From NCBI GenBank assembly GCA_014529385.2, contig CM043964.1, positions 136,789,920 to 136,853,919 on the forward strand: a stretch of DNA of 64,000 nt. The letters run 5' to 3'. The DNA comes from Adiantum capillus-veneris (Eukaryota; Streptophyta; Polypodiopsida; Polypodiales; Pteridaceae). The translations under genes were made by a program, and so were the position numbers. Below the pieces are notes generated by a model. That model searched no databases and was not told where the DNA came from. It was given only the letters and a program-made list of their open reading frames with translations. Below, in pieces: positions 58,745 through 64,000 of the stretch (the first letter of the stretch is position 1; the number at the start of each line of letters is the position of its first letter).

Positions 58745-59539
58745 AGTTGTAAGCTGCTTCGATCAGCAATTATGTCTTCTTGCCTCCTTACTGGCTAACC
58801 TGCGTTATGTATCGATACCAAATTGATGTCTGCATTTGCAACCATCCGAACTTGATCCGATAGCTACTGGGTACATGGATCTTTGCTTTATAGATCTTCC
58901 ACCAAATCATGGTTATTGGCAAGAAGAGAGCTCTAAAGCAACAACTGCTATGCGTTCAAATCTACACCACAAGCATTCCCTGTTGTGTATGCATCTGCTG
59001 AAGAGCAACGCTGCAGTATACTATTGTTGCTAATCTCAACTGCGGTCACATTGGCTGCCGGCTGCACGCGGTTTAGAAAGAGAATCTCTTTACAGGCCAC
59101 AATATTGGCCACATTGTCTGCAAAATTTCTGCTATCCCACCCGGCCGGTTATTGAATGGCCAACAATGAACTACTGCTGGAGGCTAATAGGTCATGACAA
59201 ATTGGTATGCCCGTCTCCCGATATGCCTTTACTCCGCAGTCCTTGTTCTTCGGCTTCTCCAGCATCAAAGCTTTTCATGTTGGAAAAATAATTAGCTTCC
59301 ACTTCTGCTCTTTGACTATTCTTTTGATCCTAGTCCACAGCGTAGGCATCTGCATGATTGACTACTTGACTTCCGCTCCAATGCTACTGCATCTCCTTGG
59401 AGCTACACATTAACCAACTCCCACAGACACCTGATCGATCCTGCTAAACTTTTCTACCCTCATGTCCACTTCGACGTCTATTCTTTTCATTTCTTCGGCC
59501 TCTTCCAGTTGCATCGCCAACACCCTGATAGCATCAGCA
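57501..59539. other. Region without recognisable genes
   Basis: Upstream helicase sequence may continue for a short distance but is unreadable. A (CT)n tract of about 52 bp lies at 58690-58742. Short frames at 58437-59413 have no known motif. Confidence 0.45.
58690..58742. repeat. (CT)n microsatellite
   Basis: About 26 uninterrupted CT units. Confidence 0.97.
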
Positions 59540-60204
59540 AAAAAATGTGTTGAACGGGCAAGTGTTGGTATGTTGCATCTTCTTCAGGATAGTCCTGCCA
59601 CTGAACAAGGTGTTCTCTGAGAACTCTATGGCAAAGAATCTTCTCTCAAGAACTCTAAAATTCTAGAAGGTTGGAGTTCCAAGATGTTTTGAGTAGGCAT
59701 GACAATTTGTTCATCATTGAGGAGTTGATCATCACTGGGAATATAGGGTTTTAATAAGCTTACATGAAATACATCGTGGACTTTGATGTGAGCTGGCAAC
59801 TTCAACTTGTAAGCTTGGGTTCCTATACACTTGATCACTTCGTAAGGGCCACAATAACGTGAACTAAACTTCTTGTACTTTCCAAGTGATAAGGTACTTC
59901 TCTTTGGATGAATCCGAAGAAAAACCTTGTCACCTTCTTTAAATCTTCTTTCGGATCTCTTACTATCTGCATACTGCTTTTGACGCTCTTGAACTGCCTG
60001 AATATCCTTTCGGATGGCTTTTGTTTGATTTCCCATTCCTTCCAACATCTTCTTAGACGCTTCAACTCTAATGGTAGGGTCAGAAAAGTTGAGTGGAGAG
60101 ACACATTCTTGACCATATAAGGCACAATATGGGGTCATACCAATGCTTGATGATGAGAAGCATTGTAAGCATACTCCACTAAAGGTAAAAATTGAATCCA
60201 TCAC
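59540..60204 (-). pseudogene. Chromovirus integrase C-terminus and chromodomain
   Basis: The frame 60204-59626 reads GMTPYCALYGQECVSPLNF, QKQYADSKRSERRFKEGDKV, YCGPYEVIKCIGTQAYKLKL and VHDVFHVSLLKPYIPSDDQ, the usual end of a chromovirus integrase. A frameshift at about 59630 leads to REHLVQWQDYPEEDATYQHL (about 59620-59560), a chromodomain remnant in which the LVKWKGYPEEDATWE pattern is plain. Chromodomains of these elements steer integration towards marked chromatin. Confidence 0.82.
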
Positions 60205-60593
60205 TTAGGTTCTCTACTGCAATAAGCTCTAAGAATATCTTCGATGACTTGGTTGACTCGTTCTGTTTGACCATCTGATTGAGGATGGTATGCGGTACTA
60301 AAATTTAATTCTATTCCAATTGCCTTGAAGAGTGAGGTCCAAAAGTTTGAAGTGAACTTCACATCTTGTTCGCTTACAATCCGCTTGGGCAATCCATGCA
60401 ATCTGAAAATCTGTTTAACAAACAGTCGTACAATATCAGAGGCGTTAAAGGTTGTTTTGACCAGTATGAGATGCGCAACCTTCGTGAGTAAGTCAACAAC
60501 TACCATAAGTGAATTATATCCTCCTTGTACTGTAGGTAATCCAATGACAAAGTCCATACTTATACACTCCCACTTCATTTGGGGAATGTCCAA
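60201..60593 (-). pseudogene. Chromovirus integrase catalytic core
   Basis: Reads WECISMDFVIGLPTVQGGYN, VVVDLLTKVAHLILVKTTF, LPKRIVSEQDVKFTSNFW and FSTAYHPQSDGQTERVNQVI. The usual catalytic SDRD motif reads SEQD, so the second acidic residue is Glu instead of Asp. The Glu in GQTERVNQ is kept. Frame ends at a stop where the C-terminal part begins. Confidence 0.85.
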
Positions 60594-60615
60594 TGGTTGA
60601 AGTTTACCGAGAAGT

Positions 60616-60834
60616 TTAACTCTCAGCTTTAATCCTTTGGCATGTCAAGCATTGACGAACATAGCGTAGAACATCTGCCTTTTGCCCAGTCCAATAGAAA
60701 CTTTTTCGTACGGCATTGAGAGTCTTCGCATATCCTTGGTGTTCTAAAGTAGGGCTATCATGGGCCTCAAATAAGATAGCCTTCTTTAAGTTAGGGTCCT
60801 TTGGTACACATAACCTATCTCTTAGTAGAGACAA
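60616..60834 (-). pseudogene. Chromovirus integrase zinc-binding domain
   Basis: EAHDSPTLEHQGYAKTLNAV, YWTGQKADVLRYVRQCLTC carries the HHCC zinc motif (H...H, C..C) that precedes the integrase core. Confidence 0.82.
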
Positions 60835-61148
60835 GGTCCATCATGTGAGAAGTGTATCATTGAAGGTATACTCTTTGAATCCCCAGATCGAACAAGGTTA
60901 AGCTGCCTTTGATACTCTGGATCGGATGATGCAACTTCCTTAATCTTTTCAATGATTGGGTTTTTGGGTATAGATATGAGGCTCAAAAAGGGTTTTCAAC
61001 TGAGTGAATCTGCAACCGTGTTTTCTTTTCCGAGACGATAGATAATGTCAAAGTCAAATTCTTGCAAAAATTTGATCCATCTTGTTTGTCGCGTATTCAA
61101 TGTTGCTTGGGTAAAAATCCACTTTAAGCTGTTATGGTCGGTTATAAG
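60835..61148 (-). other. Decayed linker between RNase H and integrase
   Basis: Traces of the RNase H end appear in broken frames, for example TRQTRWIKFLQEFDFDI-like sequence near 61090-61040. Several stops. Confidence 0.5.
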
Positions 61149-61385
61149 TCAAAACTTCCTTCCCAATAAGTAGTGTCTCCACAGCTTGAGAGCGTGAATG
61201 ACTGCCAATAGTTCGAGGTCATGAGTGGGATAGTTCTTTTCATGAACCTTAAGCTTACGTGATGTGAAAGCTATTGGTCTGCCTTCTTGAACTAATACTC
61301 CTCCAACTGCTATTCCACTAGCATCAGTAATGACTAAAAAGGCCTGGTTGAAATTTGGTAGCTTTAGGCACGGTGTTGTAGTCAC
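61149..61385 (-). pseudogene. Chromovirus RNase H
   Basis: [57 protein letters not shown] is the start and middle of a Ty3-type RNase H with the catalytic DASG and E (DLELLA) motifs. It ends at GRKF followed by a stop/frameshift. Confidence 0.85.
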
Positions 61386-61680
61386 ATACTACTTAAATTG
61401 GTCAAATCTTTCTTGGTGTAGTGGTCCCCAGCTTATCTTCACTCGTTTCTTCAAAAGATCGGTCAATGGTGAAGCAATTACTACATAATCCTTATAAAGA
61501 TTCTATACCATCCTGTGATTCCTGAGAATCATCGAAGCTCACTTGCATTTGATGTTTGAGTCCATTCAACAATGTCTTGAACTTTAGCAGGGCTCACTGA
61601 GATTCTTTCATGCGAAACAATAAATCCCAAATGGGAGTGAAAAATGAACACTTGCTCATCTTTGCATATAGCTTGTGTTC
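61386..61680 (-). other. Decayed reverse transcriptase thumb region
   Basis: Coding traces in mixed frames only, joining the reverse transcriptase at 61681 to the RNase H at 61385. Confidence 0.5.
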
Positions 61681-62214
61681 TCAAAGAATATCCAACACCT
61701 TTCTCAGGTGGTCTTCATGTTCTTCTTCATCCTTTGAGTAGATTAGTATATCATCAAAGAAGACAAGAACAAAGTCATCTAGGAACGGCCTGCAAATATC
61801 CTGCATCAATCTATTGAATGTAGCCGGAGCATTAGTCAGACCAAATGACATTACTATAAACTCAAAATGTCCATATCGAGCATTGAAAGCTGTCTTTGGA
61901 ATATCTGATTCCTTTATTCTAATTTGATAATAAGCAGATCTTAAATCTATCTTTGAGAAGACCTTGGAACCATGTAGCATGTCCAACAATTCATCGATTC
62001 GTGGGATAGGATAGTTGTTCTTAATCGTTACTTGGTTAAGTCCTGTGTAATTGATGCAGAGTCGTAAAGTCCCATCTTTCTTCTTCTGAAAGAGTACTGG
62101 TGCTCCCCAACTTGATTTACTTGGTCTAATAAATCCTTGTTTTATAAGTTGACGAAGCTGTTCTTTCAATTCAATGGCCTCTGGTAGCGCCGTTTTACAA
62201 GGTCTCTTTGACAC
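61681..62214 (-). pseudogene. Chromovirus reverse transcriptase
   Basis: A 177-codon frame shows [78 protein letters not shown] and [20 protein letters not shown]. The catalytic Asp in KIDLRSAY and the FFDD (YxDD) pair are present. The conserved DYRALN reads NYTGLN. This is the best-kept part of the element. Confidence 0.88.
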
Positions 62215-62256
62215 TGGCTCGCTTCCTGGAAGTATCTCTATCGCATGATCAATCTC

Positions 62257-62562
62257 TCAATTTGGAGGAAGAGAGGTGAGATCTTCAAGAAAGACATCTG
62301 AATATTCATGAAGCCAAGAGGATTTTGTAACGCTTGATTTTGGATCCATCTTGTTCAGCTTGACCACAAATATTTGTTGTACGTCCTTCATACCTTTGAG
62401 TAGACGGTTGGATTTAGCTAATTGAATCTTTGGAACCCCATTCTTTCCCTGTACTTCGACTTGCTTTGCTTGACTATCTCTAAAGCTCATACTACCTAGG
62501 CCACAGTGGATGCTAGAGTGATTCCTAGATAACCAATCCATCCCAAGAATCCCATCATACAT
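62257..62562 (-). pseudogene. Chromovirus protease tail and linker
   Basis: MYDGILGMDWLSRNHSSIHC is the end of the Ty3 retropepsin (YDxILGMDWL). The linker to reverse transcriptase follows, ending in LHEYSDVFLEDLTSLPPN. The catalytic DSGA part would lie upstream at 62600-62700, but there the sequence has a short GA tract (62571-62592) and then changes to PPR-related sequence. Confidence 0.82.
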
Positions 62563-62639
62563 CCCAACTGGTAAGGTCTCTCTCTCTCTCTCTTCAATTG
62601 GAGTGAAAAGGCAGTGCCAACGTTTGTCTCCACACGCCT

Positions 62640-64000
62640 TGTTTCTTGTGTTTAATGAATATTCCCTCTAAGAAGCTCAAATTACAACAGAAGCTAAATA
62701 TGCCACTCATGTAGGGGAAGAGCATGATAATAACTCGAAAGCAATGGTTCTTTGTTTTATGACCTCACTAACAGCATGTGCCAAGTAGAAGGATTTGTAT
62801 CAAGGTTGTAGGATACATGATAACATTCACGATAATGGGCTACTTGAGAAGAACATATACTTGGTGAATACGTTAGTAAGTATATATGTCAAATGTGGTG
62901 CACTTGTCAGAGCACAAGATGTCATTGATGAGATTCTTGCCCAAAATGTCGTCTCTTGAACATGCTTATTGCAAGGTATGCCCAATATAGGCAAGGCAAA
63001 GAAGCTCTAGGTTGTTTTCACCAAATGCAAAGTGAGGGACTTTCTGCATATGAGGTCACCTATGCTTGTATCTTGAAGGCATGTAGCTTACGCAAGAAGC
63101 TGACATTGGTGAACAAATACATGGTGAGATTGTCATTCAAGGGCTCTTAGAAAAAGATGTAGTGCTTGGAGGTGCTTTGGTCGACATGTATGTTAAATGT
63201 GGTTTAGTCACGAAAGCACAGAAAGTGCTTGATGAGATTCCTGTTCGGAGTGTTGTTTCTTAGAGTGCATGGACGGCAGGATATACGCAACACGGATAGG
63301 GCTAGAAGCTCTATTCTATTTCCAACGGATGCAAAGTGAGGGCTAATCACATATACTTGCAACTTGAAGGCATGTGGCATTACGCAAGACATTAACATCG
63401 GTGAAAGAGTTCATGAGGAGATAGCTAGTCATGGGATATTGAAAGGAGATGGTGTGCTTGGCAATGCTTTGGTCGACATATATGTCAAATGTAGTGCTAT
63501 TGTAAAAGCACAACAAGTGCTTGATGAGCTCCCTGAATAGGATGAGGTCTCTTGGAATGCATTCATATACCCAACAAGGGAAGGCTGAGGAAGCTCTGGG
63601 TTGTTTTCACCAAATGTAGAGCGAGGGCTTCTATCTAGATGCAATCACCTAGGCTTGTGGCATAGTGAGGGCTAATCACATATACTTGCAACTTGAAGGC
63701 ATGTGGCATTACGCAAGACATTAACATTGGTAAAAGAGTTCATGAGGAGATAGCTAGTCATGGGATATTGAAAGGAGATGGTGTGCTTGGCAATGCTTTG
63801 GTCGACATATATATCAAATGTAGTGTTATTGTAGAAGCACAACAAGTGCTTGATGAGCTCCCTAAATAGGATGAGGTCTCTTGGAATGCACTCATATACC
63901 CAACAAGGGAAGGCTGAGGAAGCTCTGGGTTGTTTTCACCAAATGTAGAGCGAGGGCTTCTGTCTAGATGCAATCACATAGGCTTGTATCTCGAAGGCTT
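62640..64000 (+). pseudogene. PPR protein pseudogene 2 (continues past window end)
   Basis: Pieces of plant PPR repeats in order: YVKCGALVRAQDVIDEILAQ and NVVS near 62880-62960; NMLIARYAQYRQGKEALGCF, HQMQSEGLSAYEVTYACILK (62956-63150); LVDMYVKCGLVTKAQKVLDE (63178-63240); then GERVHEEIASHGILKGDGV-like sequence and LVDIYVKCSAIVKAQQVLDE in each copy of the 329-bp duplication. Stops such as the TAG in CTCCCTGAATAG, frameshifts and the duplication prevent translation. The 62640-63300 part aligns with pseudogene 1 from about 54520, including non-coding lead sequence (GAATATTCCCT, TGTGCCAAG-AGAAGGATTT). Confidence 0.82.
63341..63998 (+). repeat. 329-bp tandem duplication in PPR pseudogene 2
   Basis: GGCTAATCACATATACTTGC starts at 63341 and again at 63670. 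Copies are nearly identical (for example ATATATGTCAAATG versus ATATATATCAAATG). As 329 is not a multiple of three, the frame shifts between the copies. Confidence 0.93.

Larger units (their letters stand above)
59540..62620 (-). mobile_element. Ty3/gypsy chromovirus pol remnant
   Basis: Minus-strand blocks appear in the correct order: protease tail, reverse transcriptase, RNase H, integrase zinc finger, integrase core, integrase C-terminus, chromodomain. Order and chromodomain identify a Ty3/gypsy chromovirus. Gag and the front of the protease are missing; the remnant ends abruptly near 62620 next to the second PPR pseudogene. No LTR was recognised on either side. Confidence 0.85.

Overview
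This window is a repeat-dominated piece of a land-plant nuclear genome. Plant signs are Ty1/copia and Ty3/gypsy chromovirus polyproteins with plant-type primer-binding sites, plant-style PPR (pentatricopeptide) repeats, a plant FCP1/NLI-interacting-factor-like domain and a short TTTAGGG tract. A non-seed plant, perhaps a fern, is a guess from the style of the PPR repeats (ACILKACG, MYAKCG) and the many long (AG)n tracts; nothing here proves it. I see no intact, clearly functional host gene, no tRNA or rRNA gene and no CRISPR. Almost everything recognisable is a transposable element or a broken gene copy.

Layout. 1-11309: two head-to-tail copies of a 5-6 kb segment, each made of a minus-strand FCP1-like pseudogene, a short copia LTR with its primer-binding site, a long leader and a gag pseudogene; copy B runs on into a protease and, past a 66-bp triplicate, a second-family reverse transcriptase fragment (12008-12531). 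12532-17328: AT-rich, with diverged tandem repeats. 17329-22949: a complete copia element (element C) with matching LTRs, PBS, PPT and ACTAC target-site duplication, dead through frameshifts, a YVYD reverse-transcriptase box and a 599-bp internal duplication of its integrase region. 25600-27711: a decayed unidentified coding region, possibly Penelope-like at its 3' end. 27720-28692: a LINE reverse-transcriptase remnant with an internal duplication.

29229-37801: a minus-strand, apparently non-coding LTR retrotransposon (LARD-like) with ~970-bp LTRs and a tRNA-Asp-type primer site; it contains a GC-richer island with long microsatellites and a leucine-rich-repeat fragment on the opposite strand. 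38020-39096: Ty3 integrase and protease remnants. 39097-45954: mostly unannotatable, with several tandem repeats, including a five-unit ~300-bp satellite in which every unit carries its own C/CT tract, and a degenerate GGTTA tract.

45955-52439: a nest. A minus-strand copia copy (D) lies against an older plus-strand copia 3' half (D'); the LTR of D' is split by a 1583-bp TG...CA insertion with perfect ACCCA target-site duplication (a solo LTR), and a reverse-oriented fragment of that same LTR truncates D. 52440-64000: a LINE zinc-finger remnant, a PPR pseudogene, a PIF1/Helitron-type helicase remnant, a minus-strand chromovirus pol remnant, and a second related PPR pseudogene ending in a 329-bp tandem duplication.

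The genes do not form a pathway; the common story is insertion, template switching, local duplication, microsatellite growth and decay. All alignments, identities and unit counts were made by eye.
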